Below, piece after piece: positions 47,675 through 58,916 of a stretch of DNA of 64,000 nucleotides (the stretch's first letter is position 1; every line of letters begins with the position of its first letter). Source of the stretch: Candidatus Fukatsuia symbiotica (GTDB taxonomy: Bacteria; Pseudomonadota; Gammaproteobacteria; Enterobacterales; Enterobacteriaceae); contig NZ_CP021660.1 in the NCBI RefSeq assembly GCF_003122425.1, forward strand, positions 84,317-148,316, given 5' to 3'. The position numbers were made by a program, and so were the translations under genes. The notes under the pieces are model-generated. The model was given only the letters and a program-made list of their open reading frames with translations. It had not been told where the DNA came from and did no database searches.

Positions 47675-47801
47675 TACCTTATCCTGATGATTAACTAGGA
47701 TTCTCATATTACCACTGCATGAAAAAGGTAAAAATATAGTCTTAACGTACAATATTTTCCGTTGCCCAAACGGAGCCCCTGGAGCGGTCTATTAAAAATA
47801 G

Positions 47802-50800
47802 GTGTATCAGCAGACACGTCGAACCGTTACCGCAGTGACTGATGCTGATTATTTTATGTGGGAGAAGGGTATATTAGTCAAAGGTGATAAGAGCCCGCTC
47901 TACGGCCATATAATGGGTCAATTGTTGAATTATGCCATCGATATTACAGATGACTTACTGATTAACAAGTTATTGAATGAAAATAATATCCATCTCAAAC
48001 AGACTGATCATGAAGGAAAAGACAATCCTTTGGTGAGGGCACTCGATAAAAACCTAAGCTGGATGATAATACCCAAGTTATTATCGAAACATAATTGGCA
48101 GGCTTATCAACCATCAGATAAATACAACTTGCTCTACTATCCTATTAAAAACAAAAATTTGACAACACTACAGTTGTTACTGAATGCAGGCGCGGATCCG
48201 AACCAATATTTAAAAACGGATCGCTCGGTTTTACAACAGGCAGTTTTATCAGGAGAGCCCGGTTGGGTAGAAATACTGCTAGAGTATGACGCCAAAGATA
48301 ACACTGGCGACGCATTAAAGGCAGCCATACGTCAGGGTAATGTCGAAATGGTAGCGCAACTATCAGCGATAGCACGCCCAATAGACCATTTAATTTCACT
48401 TTACCCGTCACTCCTCTCATTAGCCCGTTCTCTGCCTACGTCAAGTTCAGAAAGAATAATCGACATCCTAAAGTTCCAGATAAACGAAAAACAATTAAAA
48501 CAGCCGCTGTTTGATCAGATAATGTCAGTAGCTGCAATGAAAGAGATGGCTTATATCCCCTTCAAACCTGTTGGCAGGTTGTATCAAGCCATCCTTAATT
48601 CTCTCGACAGATTACACCGCACATCCGGTAGTGAAAAAATCACCACCGCCTTTAAATTGAAAATCCAAATAGCCCATTATAAAGAAACTAATCCTCGGAA
48701 GGATAGGCGTCAAGAGGCCTTTCTAATACTTGATGAGGAGATTAATACTGCATTATTTACTCCGGAAACAACAACGTCGAGTATAAAAATCATCATCGAT
48801 TTTGCCAAAAATGACCTCCCCTTTGTGATTGACCTGTATCAATGGGTATCTAGCCATTCTATGCAAGCCTCAATAAATTTTTTGATCGATAAGCTGAAGA
48901 AACAACCAAATCCTGCTGCACATTTTAATGAAATTAAAAACATTTACAGTGGCGCCACTTATCTTACCTATCCATTAACGATCGATCAGTGGGATAGCAA
49001 GTACAGTGGAGCAGCACGAAATGAACTGAATCGGCAATTTAGTGAAAATCCGGCACCAATTAGTGTCGCACTAAGGCAGGAAGGGCAAGGACTACTATTT
49101 GGCTATAGAGATGATACTCATTACCAGAAAAGCCTGGAATGTATTCAACTGTACATGCCAAGCCTCAAAAAAAAGGGTGTCACGACAATTTGTCTGCCGC
49201 TTAATAAAGCGGAAGAACAATCAATAACTTCATACATGAAGCCGCCAGGGGGACGAGGGATATCAGCACGTTAATTAACCTTAATACCGCGTTGAAACAC
49301 CTATGCATTGAGGCCTCTCTGCGTGATATGAAAATTATTGCGCTGATGCCAGAAGACCCTCCAGACAACACACTTCAACGCGTGCTGTCAGACCAATCAA
49401 TCGTGACAAAGCTAAACGATCTGTCAGCCCAATTGCCAAGCGATGAAAAATTTATCGCTTTGTATTCACACCCTCGTTTGCTCTCACAAAAACTAAAAAA
49501 CGGCTTCTTACCCGGTATCGCCCTGCGCCTGGGGCTACCGGCTTTGGAAGTTTCAAGGTATCGATTGTCTCTGCTGGACGACCTTCCGTACCGTAGTCAA
49601 AACCAGGCGCAGCCGTGGGCCAAGACTCGAACCCACTTACGTGGGCCGGCTGATCAACCTCATTTCGGGCCACAAAGTGTATCCTCATTCCATTCAGTCG
49701 AAGAAACCCGACCCCGGTATGCTTACGAAATTGCGGTGATCAATCCGCATGATACCAATGCGCTCTGGGCGGCGGGTAAATGGTTAAAAGAAGATCTCGA
49801 GCGTCGTTATCTTATCGGTATGGATGGCGAGCATTTCAACCTCTATTCACCCAATGGCCATCCGGCGGATGTGCCGCAAGAGGCTTTACAAGCGTTTAGA
49901 ACAGCCCTTACATCGATCCCGAACAAAAGCATCCGCTTGCTATTTGTCGGTGAAAAATTGCGGCTTCCACCCACTACAGAGTTCTCAGCTGCTACAGCCC
50001 AATGGAATGGTCAATCATTGGACGGAATCAGGGAGAGGATAAGTGATTTTATTAATAAAAATTTAACTGGCCTACGTGTGGAAAATATCCAGGTTGTATT
50101 GGGTCAAATTATCGTAATCACTGATCTTGATGCAAACAACCAGCCCCTCCCTGTACGCACTGAAGTGACGGTTGATTATCTCGCCCCATTACGCTCTGCT
50201 GCCAGCAATATGCATGTTGAACCACTGCTTCAGCAGTATCACACAATAATACCAACCGGACTGCGCGGGGTAATGCCGAATACAGTGACGCAATAGAGCC
50301 AATTCAGCTTGTTGCGCAACGGAGGCTTCCGCCTCATTCACCCGAGGTGATCACGTCAGCGGATAAAAAGTTAATCGTAAAGGTAGCGAAGGTGCAGAGA
50401 AAATTCCCACTACAGGAGCTCACTCGCCAGGTAACCGCAGCCATTGAACAGCTGACTCATCAGCTAAATAATAATGTAGCAAAAACCCGCTATCGGTTTA
50501 AAAAATTTGCTACCACAGTGGAAGGTGAGACGGAGCTCGTTTTTGTCCCCATCGTTAAAGTCAGGCAGGCAGGACAGCAAAGTCAGGAAAAAGCGCCGCG
50601 AGAAAAACGTCTCACCAGTGATAACGATGTTTTCATTAATATGTGCAATCAAATGAAACAACTCGAGCCCGAAATAGCGCATATCGATGGCGTGTCCACC
50701 CTGAATCTTGCCTTTCTGCTGATGCACCTTTTGGCACGGCAACATGAATATGATGAATCAGCGTGGAAAAAATTTGTCGGTATCGCCAATTTGACGCAAA

Positions 50801-53378
50801 TCCTGCATGGAATCGGACAAGATATGGGCCGGCTTGCTAATACCGTCAAAATATTAAACGGCGCAGGAGCCAAAGCAGAGGGGATGTTAGGCAAACTCAT
50901 GGGAGGCTCGGCTTACACCCATTCAGGTAGTGTTGTCAATATGGCGGTTGATGTCATCAATCTTATTGATACCATCGAAGATTTGAAACAGATGCCGGCA
51001 GGCCCACAAAAAGATTTCGCCGTCACTCGAATGCTGTTAGCCAGTACGCAATTAACCATGGATGGCACAGTTGCTGTATTAGGTTTGGTGGCCAGCTTCT
51101 CTCCCGTTGTCGCAAACGGCATGCTCATCGCGGGGCCGCTCACGGTTCCTTTCGCGGGCGTGATGATCGGTGCCAACTCTCTAGTGACGGCGGTAGCCTA
51201 TAATAACGCCCATTATCAGGTTGAATTAGACCAAATTATTGCGCCTTTCCGTCATCCGGTGTCTAAAACTGCACTCAGGCCAATGGAAATCCTACAACCT
51301 GATGGTGAAAATCCGCAGGTGATGTATTTTGTACCTTACGTCCCGATAAAAAAAATTATCATTAACGGGGAGAAGGTCTCGGTTCAGGTGGCAGATATAG
51401 GGATACCTCAGTTTAAGAATAACGCTTCACGTGAACATACTTCAGACTATAGCCATTCTCTGAGTGCTTATTCTGCTTTCGGTTTTGATGTGACAACCCC
51501 CTGTGAGCAATCTGTTCAGCTTCAACCTGCCAGCCTGGTGGTATTACCCGCAGCCTTGAACGGGCATTATAACTTTATGCATGATGTCGGTGCTTATGGA
51601 CGTTTGGACGGAAAAGAGATATTCAACCGGTTTCATCAACATCATGATACGCTTTTCCCTTTCACCATCGGAGGAGTGAATGCACCTAACCACGTTCGCT
51701 TTCACCCCCGTCCAACACAGCTCGTCATAGGACTAGATGCCGGGGTGCGTTACATCACTTTTCAAAATATACAACAGGTTAATAAAATACCGGGACAGGA
51801 CCATTACGGCCTTAGAGCGGGTCAGTTGCCTACACCGATAACAGATGCAAAGCATGCACATTATTTAACTTACCAATTTCAAGGTGCGGGCGGGACGACC
51901 TTTATTGACCTCCCTGATGATGGGCGTCAGGTTGTCATTAAACCAAGTAGTGACGCGCTAGAACGACTCAGCGAAAGCTGGGTATTGGATATCACACCTG
52001 ATATCGCCATCAGCGGGCGCGAAGCACGCATTGCTTTACAACAGGCACACATCGAGCGGTTAGCGTTGCATCATAGCGGTGAGGAATGGGCGCTGACCCT
52101 GGCCAATAGCACTGTGAAAATTACCCGCCCTACCCCGGAAAACATCAGGCTTCAGCTGCGCCCAATAGAGTTACCTGGCGTGACATTTAATCTCACACTT
52201 GCCAGTAATGCGCTTGCCAACCCTAAATTTCATCTTTCCTTGGCGGTGGAAAGTATCGCCACCTTATCTGGCGACACTCTCAGTAACATGAAACCTATTA
52301 TGCAGCGCTATTTCAGTGATAGCACCCGATTTTTCCCTAACCAACAAATACGCCTGGATATTCAATTAAAACAGGGAGATATCGCCACGGGATTACTCGA
52401 TTTACCCTCACAGCATTGGCAAGTCATACATAACGATGGCAGTAATGCAGCACACCCACAGCTTTATACCAGTGAGGGACTGCAGGCCGCCTTGCTCGCC
52501 GGTCCTGATGCATGGGTAAGGAATGTGGCTCATATCGAATATGATCACCGACAGCAACAGTGCTATGTGACAGGTATCGCAAAACCAAGAGACAATCCTC
52601 AAAGCACCCTTTCCTACCGCTATTATCCTCATTTGCCGAAAAAAAAGCGCTATCAGCAGATAGAGATAGAATACATCGATGAAGAAAACGGCAGGGAAGC
52701 ACAATTATTAGAACAGCTACTGGATGAAATACACGAGCAATCATCTCAAGAGGTTATCCCCATCCATCTTCCCGCTACAGGCTTACACGCAGAGTATACC
52801 TGGAACTCCGATCGAAAATTTTTCAAAAAAATGGTATGGGAGCAGAATGAATACCAATTTATTGTTGAGCGCAACGACAGTGTGACCTCATCGATACTCA
52901 CTGTTATTGCACTGCCTTCCCTTACCCCAAAGCCGTTTACTATCAGCAGCCCAGGCGCTGATTTTTTATCAAAATACAGGAATGCACTATCTTCTTTAAC
53001 CCTTGTCGTTCAGGATAATACCCCAAAGTGGATTTATTGGATTTTCCCTTGATCCCCATTAAGGTATTTGCTCGGCTGGAGACAAAAATAGTTGGTGCAC
53101 CATTGGGAACCACCCTGTTTTTACATGCCAGCGGGTTGCCACAAGTTACCTTCAAGCTCACCGCCCAGCAGCGAGTACCAGAGGAAACAGCCTTAAAATG
53201 GGGTGTGTCATTGTACGCCGAAAATCAGGAAGCAGTGCAAGGCGCGAACAGAGCAAAAATAGTGCATATATTACAAAACCACAAAAATAACTCTTTGTCA
53301 TGGGACATAGGCTTATCCATCCCATTATCTATAGGCGATAATCCCGATGGGCAGGCAGACATGTCTGCCTGCCTTTAA
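47802..53378 (+). pseudogene. Large toxin: ankyrin repeats, C80-like region and TcdA/TcdB-type pore domain, with three frameshifts
   Basis: Frame 1 (47802-49274) carries ankyrin repeats (LTTLQLLLNAGADPNQYLKT, VLQQAVLSGEPGWVEILLEY). Frame 2 (to 50296) contains YEIAVINPHDTNALWAAGKW, SIRLLFVGEKL and VENIQVVLGQIIVITDLD, placed and spaced like a C80 autoprotease, but the GHG His and GC Cys are GEK and GQ. Frame 3 (50347-53052) has a TcdA/TcdB-like pore region: INLIDTIEDLKQMPAGPQKD, MDGTVAVLGLVASFSPVVAN and GPLTVPFAGVMIGANSLVTA. Frame 4 (53028-53378) is the end. The frames join at G5 (49248-49252), G4 (50267-50270) and C4 (53021-53024). The joined length is about 1,855 residues. A stop (TAG) stands directly before 47802 and the Tn3 end is 24 bases upstream, so the N-terminus is probably lost. 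Confidence 0.8.
53350..53376 (+). terminator. Palindrome overlapping the toxin's last codons
   Basis: GGCAGGCAGACA / TGTCTGCCTGCC is a perfect 24-base palindrome (53350-53373) followed by TTTA. It encodes the protein's last residues (GQADMSACL) and can form a strong terminator stem, so the gene and its terminator share bases. Confidence 0.65.
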
Positions 53379-53440
53379 TGACGCTGTTTTTCAAGCTAGA
53401 TACCGTCTTATATCTTGATCATTAGCTCTATCAACATAAT

Positions 53441-53465
53441 GATCCCCGATTGATCATCGGGATAC
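53441..53465. terminator. Stem-loop downstream of the toxin
   Basis: GATCCCCGAT and ATCGGGAT pair around TGATC. A possible second terminator or insertion-sequence end; no T run. Confidence 0.3.
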
Positions 53466-53604
53466 AGCCAGTGAGTTCCAGCGACAACTTGAGATTTAAA
53501 ACTCGTAATCTAGATTGAGCCCTGGTTGTATGTTGCCTTATCGCCTTTAAGATCGAACGGTATCTTGTGCTTCGAGCACGTATTTATAAGGGAGCTCATG
53601 GCGA

Positions 53605-54706
53605 TATATACCCAAGTGAAATCAAGATGCAGGATTTAGCGCCTGGAAATTATCGTTTAAGCGAGATACCAGAGAACTTGCCATTTGTGGTAGCTTCACT
53701 TCAAAGAAGTTTAAGATATCGTTCTTAAAACTCTGTTTAGATGGGTAATATCTATTGTTTCGTGTTTGCTCATTCATCACCTTCCACAATCGCTCTATCG
53801 GGTTTAGATTCGGGCTATACGGCGGAAGGTAATGAAGCTGGATATTCAACGTAAGCGCGGCGTCTTGCACAAGCTGTGAACGGTGATAGCCTGCACCCTC
53901 GAGGATCACATGTGCCGTTGTCGTGATGGGATAATGCGCGCGAATGGCAGACAGGAAGTGAACCACATTTTCGCTGTTAATCGTCTCATCATCACGGATT
54001 ATGGGGTTAGCCACATTCTGGATGTTCAAGGCTCCCATGATATTCAACCGCGTTCTGCTCCCGGTGGTCTCTATCGTTTTATCCTGGCCTTTTCGTATCC
54101 AGCCGTAGCTTATTTTGGCGGCTTGTGTCGGATGAACGGCATCAATAAACAGTATGGGGTCATTACCCGCGGCGTCTTTCAATTCGCTGTAGGTCTTTAT
54201 AAATTGCGGCTGTTTCTCAACGGCAAATTTATGCGGAACACCTTTCGGCTTTTTATAGCTAAAGCCATGCTGCTTCAACCCTTTATACAGACCTGATACG
54301 GTAAAGGTGATGTTCCAGCGTCCAGCGATATACGCCACAATTTGGTGATTGTGGTGGTAGAGCTGCTGGGTGAGATGTTCAACCAGCGACGTGGTCTGTT
54401 CCGCATTGAGATAGCCATCGGAGCCGCCATTTTCAGGCTTGAGCTTGTTGAGTTTATGATAGTCTGTAAGGTGGCGCCGCACCGTGGTTTCATTAATGAG
54501 CTGTGAGTGAGCAATCATAGGGGGAGTCCAGCCGTCTGCGGACAACAAAACACACCGGATCCTGTCACAGACACGGCGGTCATGGCTTTGACGATGTTGG
54601 GCTTCGAGGGTAATTTTCTGGTCAGCAGTCAGCTCTATTTTCATGGCTATGAGCATGATCCTTATCGACTTCAAAATCAAGCATCTTCATTGATCACGGG
54701 TATATA
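53605..54706 (-). mobile_element. IS630-family element (different subgroup from 5.8 kb)
   Basis: Inverted ends TATATACCCAAGTGAAATCA (53605 onward) and, read inward from 54706, TATATACCCGTGATCAATGA, both ending in AAGATGC. The outermost TA is the IS630 target dinucleotide. One transposase gene on the minus strand fills it. Confidence 0.8.
53622..54644 (-). CDS. IS630-family transposase
   Basis: About 340 residues from MKIELTADQKITLEAQHRQS. An N-terminal HTH region and the DDE core follow: DPILFIDAVHPTQAAKIS (first Asp), HVILEGAGYHRSQLVQDA (second acidic position) and YLPPYSPNLNPIERLWKVMN (Glu). The second position reads L-E-G where the family has L-D-G, so catalysis may be lost although the frame is open. 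Three upstream in-frame starts exist; 54644 fits the family. The gene is otherwise complete. Confidence 0.85.
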   Translation of the reverse strand: MKIELTADQKITLEAQHRQSHDRRVCDRIRCVLLSADGWTPPMIAHSQLINETTVRRHLTDYHKLNKLKPENGGSDGYLNAEQTTSLVEHLTQQLYHHNHQIVAYIAGRWNITFTVSGLYKGLKQHGFSYKKPKGVPHKFAVEKQPQFIKTYSELKDAAGNDPILFIDAVHPTQAAKISYGWIRKGQDKTIETTGSRTRLNIMGALNIQNVANPIIRDDETINSENVVHFLSAIRAHYPITTTAHVILEGAGYHRSQLVQDAALTLNIQLHYLPPYSPNLNPIERLWKVMNEQTRNNRYYPSKQSFKNDILNFFEVKLPQMASSLVSRLNDNFQALNPAS

Positions 54707-54743
54707 GGAATTTTGGTAAAAATCTCCTGAACAAGGAGCCCCC

Positions 54744-55493
54744 ATGAAATATGAAGGACTAAAGGTACTGGAAAAAGAAAAATTTCGGCGCTTAACCGGA
54801 ATGAAACGTAGTACATTTGAAAAGATGATAAAGATATTGAATGAAGCAGATAAGTGTAAGTAAGGGAAAGGAGGTCGGAAACCGAAGCCGTGTTTAGAAG
54901 ATCGGTGATTAATGGCCCTTGAGTATCTACGAGAATATCGCACTTATTTTCCTGTCAGCCAACGCGATGGCGTGAGTGAGAGCACATGCTATGAAACGAT
55001 TAAATGGATAGAGAATACGCTAATAAAGCATCCTGATTTTGCCCTACCTGGACGCAAAGCTTTATTAAAAAATGATAGGGAGTATGAGCTCGTTCTTATT
55101 GATGCCACAGAAACGCCGATTGAACGTCCAAAAAAAAAGCAGTCATCTGTACAACCATTTACTAATGGGAGGCGTCATGATTTTAGGTTGTTCAAGGAGT
55201 CTGGTGTGCGAATCCATCCTGAAATCAAAACAGTGACAGATACAGGTTACCAAGGGCTTGGCAAGATTCATTCAAACTCGGCGTTGCCTAAGAAAAAGAC
55301 AAAGAAAAATCCCTTAACAAAAGAAGATAAACGCAACAATGGTAAGTTATCAAGCCTGCGTGTATTAAACGAAAATGTCATTGGTATGATTAAACGATTT
55401 AAAATTGTATCAGATCGTTATAGAAACAGGCGAAAACGATTTGGATTAGGATTTAATCTGATTGCAGCAATTCATAACATGGAAATTAGATAA
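54744..55493 (+). pseudogene. IS5-group transposase with two stops and an internal deletion
   Basis: The frame from MKYEGLKVLEKEKFRRLTGM meets TAA after DKCK and TGA after CLEDR, then continues open in the same frame as MALEYLREYRTYFPVSQRDG, LVLIDATETPIERPKKKQ and GRRHDFRLFKESGVRIHPEI to the end. About 35 residues between PKKKQ and NGRRHDF are missing compared with related enzymes. A GGAGCCCCC ribosome region precedes the ATG. It cannot be active. Confidence 0.8.
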
Positions 55494-55826
55494 ATGAAAG
55501 TTTCCGAAGAGGTCTAATGATTTTTTGATCAAAAAATAAACCTGACAATCCAGATGACATCTACTTTAAAAATCTAGTGGCTGTTGATGTTTGATCATAA
55601 TTAATCAATTAAAAAAAGTCGTTCCATTACCACATTATCATGGAAGTTATCCCTGCGATTCATACCCTGTGTCATCCTGTAGTGCCACAGATGCTGAAGG
55701 AATGCCCTGCTACCTTAACACGGCAGTAGGACATAATCGTAAAATCGTATAAATACATAAGAGTAAAAGTATTTTATCGTATATACTGAATTCTGTATTT
55801 CTTCCATATGCGCTAGGAGTTGCCAA
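55494..55826. other. Intergenic with an IS3-type OrfB scrap
   Basis: On the minus strand about 55619-55708 reads QAFLQHLWHYRMTQGMNRRD and then NFHDNVVMERLF, resembling the end of the IS3-family integrase core (normally SMSRxGNCxDNAVxESFF). The last 80 bases are the AT-rich promoter region of partition cassette 3, with TAGGAG seven bases before its GTG start. Confidence 0.5.
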
Positions 55827-56456
55827 GTGATAATATCTGTTCTGAATCAAAAAGGAGGCGTGGGAAAAACAACACTGAGTGTCAATATTTCAGCAAGTCT
55901 TACACGTATGGAGAGTCGTGTGCTGCTTATTGATGCTGATCCTCAAGGTAGTTCACTAAATTGGGCGGCGGCAAGAGAAGGTGAACCATTATTTACTGTC
56001 ATTGGGTTGCCTAGAAAAACGATTCATAAGGAAGTAGCAGAAATTAGCAAAGGCTTTGACTACGTTATTATTGATGGCCCGCCTCGGGTAACTGATCTAG
56101 CTCGTTCTGCTATTATGGCTGCCGATCTTGTACTAATTCCTGTACAACCAAGCCCCTATGATGTATGGGCGGCTGAGGAAGTAGTCACCCTTATAAATGA
56201 AGCGCGGATTTATAAAGAAAAACTGAAATCTGCATTTGTGGTTAATCGTAAAATCGCAAATACAGCCATTGGGCGTGATGTCGGTGAGGCATTGTCAGAA
56301 TATAATACTCCTGTATTACGAGGCTGTGTCACTCAGCGGGTAATCTTTGCTGAAGCAGCGGCGAAAGGCTGCGCTGTTTATGAGATTGATCCTCAAGGGC
56401 CTGCTGCAAAAGAAATCGATAATTTGGTTAATGAAATTAAGGAGTTCATCCAATGA
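55827..56456 (+). CDS. parA: ParA partition ATPase 3
   Basis: 209 residues starting GTG, set by TAGGAG (55814-55819). MIISVLNQKGGVGKTTLSVN is the Walker A; RVLLIDADPQGSSLNWAA is the A' loop; YVIIDGPPRVTDLARSAI is the Walker B; VLIPVQPSPYDVWAAEEV completes a typical short ParA (IncC/ParF-like). It overlaps the next gene by four bases. Intact and distinct in sequence from cassettes 1, 2 and 4. Confidence 0.92.
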   Translation: MIISVLNQKGGVGKTTLSVNISASLTRMESRVLLIDADPQGSSLNWAAAREGEPLFTVIGLPRKTIHKEVAEISKGFDYVIIDGPPRVTDLARSAIMAADLVLIPVQPSPYDVWAAEEVVTLINEARIYKEKLKSAFVVNRKIANTAIGRDVGEALSEYNTPVLRGCVTQRVIFAEAAAKGCAVYEIDPQGPAAKEIDNLVNEIKEFIQ

Positions 56457-56686
56457 CTGGAAAAAAAATTTCTTTTGGGATCCGCCCTTCAACTAAAGTT
56501 TTACCAGAGAAATCGGACGAGTGGGTTAAAAGCAGGGAATTACCCGAAAAAGAGAAAATGAAGCGGCTTACTATTGATGTCACAGAAAGCCTACATCGTG
56601 CGATCAAAGCTGAATGTGCCATGCGTGGTACAAAAATTGCTGATGAAGTAAGAGAGTTACTTGTCAGTAAATACGTTAAATCGTAA
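56453..56686 (+). CDS. Partition cassette 3, ribbon-helix-helix protein
   Basis: 77 residues. The C-terminal half (MKRLTIDVTESLHRAIKAEC, then GTKIADEVRELLVSKY) is a ribbon-helix-helix of the ParG/Arc kind, and the N-terminal tail is flexible and basic. It is translationally coupled to parA. Its second half and the following 40 bases are repeated in inverted orientation at 38.4 kb. Confidence 0.75.
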   Translation: MTGKKISFGIRPSTKVLPEKSDEWVKSRELPEKEKMKRLTIDVTESLHRAIKAECAMRGTKIADEVRELLVSKYVKS

Positions 56687-56723
56687 TTACGCTTTTAAGG
56701 ATTATCACATAGTATCTATTATA
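56561..56723. repeat. Inverted partner of the repeat at 38367-38529
   Basis: Contains the 3' half of the ribbon-helix-helix gene and its non-coding tail up to AGTATCTATTATA. This copy is the intact one. Confidence 0.8.
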
Positions 56724-56794
56724 TAGTAGGGGCCTTATAAATTGATATATAATATGGAAATGATTTATCCCTGCACAATATCAAGATAACTTAT

Positions 56795-57165
56795 CCCTTA
56801 AAATTCCGCCAACATGTGTTGACTATTAAAGAGCAAGAAAAGCTCACCTATGCCGAAACAGCCACCCGTTTTTGTGTGGGGACAGCGAGCCTAATGCGCT
56901 GGGCTGGGCTAAACGTATCGACCCTTGCCTAACTCGTGATAAACCGGCGACCAAAATAAATCGCGCCGCGTTGCTCCTTGATGTGGAAACCTATCCTGAG
57001 GCGTCTCAATACGAACGAGCTCAGCGTATGGGGGGCAGTGCTCGAGGGATCTGCGATGCGTTAAAACGCGCTGGGTTTAGCTATAAAAAAACATTTTATC
57101 ATCCCAAAATCGACGTCCAAGCTCGAAAAAAAGAGATGATGCAAGCGTCGAAAAATACACTGAAC
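56795..57165 (+). pseudogene. IS630-family transposase N-terminal remnant
   Basis: It reads LKFRQHVLTIKEQEKLTYAE, then TATRFCVGTASLMRWA, shifts frame near 56895, and continues KRIDPCLTRDKPATKINRAA and KRAGFSYKKTFYHPKIDVQA. This is the DNA-binding half of an IS630-type transposase; the catalytic part is gone. It sits between partition cassette 3 and higBA. Confidence 0.75.
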
Positions 57166-57169
57166 TTAA

Positions 57170-57223
57170 GTTTTCATCTTGAAAACTTTGTAGGTATGAG
57201 TTATAGTCTTTTCAAGATGAAAA
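57170..57223. promoter_or_regulatory. Operator palindromes of higBA
   Basis: GTTTTCATCTTGAAAAC (57170-57186) and TTTTCAAGATGAAAA (57209-57223) are two inverted repeats sharing the TTTTCA/TGAAAA halves, about 23 bases apart (edge to edge) and just before higB. They fit binding sites of the HigA helix-turn-helix. Confidence 0.75.
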
Positions 57224-57227
57224 CAAA

Positions 57228-57560
57228 ATGACTTTGGAGACAACAAGATTGCACGTTATCAGCAGACAACCGTTCAATGAAGCCGCTGGAAAATTTCCGA
57301 ATTGTGCTACGGCTCTTGCTGATTTATTGAGATCCCTCGAAAAAGGGAAGTTTGGTAGTCCAGATGAAATGAAGAAGGTGATCTCGTCACTGGATAATTT
57401 CCGTTATCGCAATAAGTGGTGGGTGATTGATGTATCGGGTAATACATTAAGGCTGATCACCTATATTAATTTTCGGTTACGGAAGGTTTTTGTTAAACAC
57501 ATTTCCACTCATGCTGAATACGATAAACTGACGAAATATTATCGGGAGCACAAAGAATGA
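57228..57560 (+). CDS. higB: HigB toxin
   Basis: Up to 110 residues. The family begins near HVISRQPFNEAAGKFPN, so a TTG at 57249 preceded by GGAG (57235-57238) may be the true start; the ATG at 57228 is the formal one. RNKWWVIDVSGNTLRLITYI and KVFVKHISTHAEYDKLTKYY are diagnostic of HigB, a ribosome-dependent mRNA interferase. It overlaps higA by four bases (ATGA). Intact. Confidence 0.9.
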   Translation: MTLETTRLHVISRQPFNEAAGKFPNCATALADLLRSLEKGKFGSPDEMKKVISSLDNFRYRNKWWVIDVSGNTLRLITYINFRLRKVFVKHISTHAEYDKLTKYYREHKE

Positions 57561-58021
57561 CTATAGCAACGATGTTTCATAGTGAGCGCCTTGATGCCGC
57601 CAGTGCTGCACAAATGGTTAATGCTTTTTCGCAGGTGGTAAAATCTATCCCCCTGCTTGGCGGAAGAAATAACGAAGCTGAGTATAAAAAAGCTCTTGAG
57701 CTGATAGAGTATCTTGTAGACCGCGACGATCTGGAGAACCCGCTATTTGAGCCTCTTGCCGCAAAAATCGCCGAATATGAAAACACAGCACCAAAGTTTG
57801 AAGAATTCAATCGCCTGTTAGAAAATGTATTACAGGGTGGTATTGCCGTACTCCGCACCATCATGGATCAGTACGGTTTGAAAGCCGCAGATCTTGAATC
57901 AGAACTGGGATCTAAATCAAATGTGAGCAATATTCTAAATGGCCGCCGTGCTCTAACCGTCCATCATATTAAAGCATTGTCTGAACGTTTCCATATTCCC
58001 GCTGAAATGTTCATAGATTAA
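57557..58021 (+). CDS. higA: HigA antitoxin
   Basis: 154 residues. The N-terminal part is helical (EYKKALELIEYLVDRDDLEN). The C-terminal XRE/HTH is YGLKAADLESELGSKSNVSN followed by ILNGRRALTVHHIKAL. It neutralises HigB and represses the operon via the TTTTCA palindromes. Complete and coupled to higB. Confidence 0.92.
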   Translation: MTIATMFHSERLDAASAAQMVNAFSQVVKSIPLLGGRNNEAEYKKALELIEYLVDRDDLENPLFEPLAAKIAEYENTAPKFEEFNRLLENVLQGGIAVLRTIMDQYGLKAADLESELGSKSNVSNILNGRRALTVHHIKALSERFHIPAEMFID

Positions 58022-58125
58022 CTGCCGTGAGAGCGGTTTATCATTCGTACTGCCTGAATCAGGTGTAGTGTCATTGTCATTACGATATGTTACTCTAAGA
58101 TAAAATATATTAACGGAGATATCAC

Positions 58126-58916
<791 letters not shown>

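Larger units (their letters stand above)
43632..47778. mobile_element. Tn3-family transposon
   Basis: Terminal repeats GGGCTCCGTTTGGGAAACGG continuing to GTACGTTAAGA at 43632-43670, and the inverted copy at 47740-47778 with one mismatch. Contents: tnpA (minus), a res site, divergent tnpR (plus) and a small DUF6500-like gene (minus). The five bases outside each end differ (TAGAA and CTGGA), so the outer flanks did not come from one simple insertion. Confidence 0.9.
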
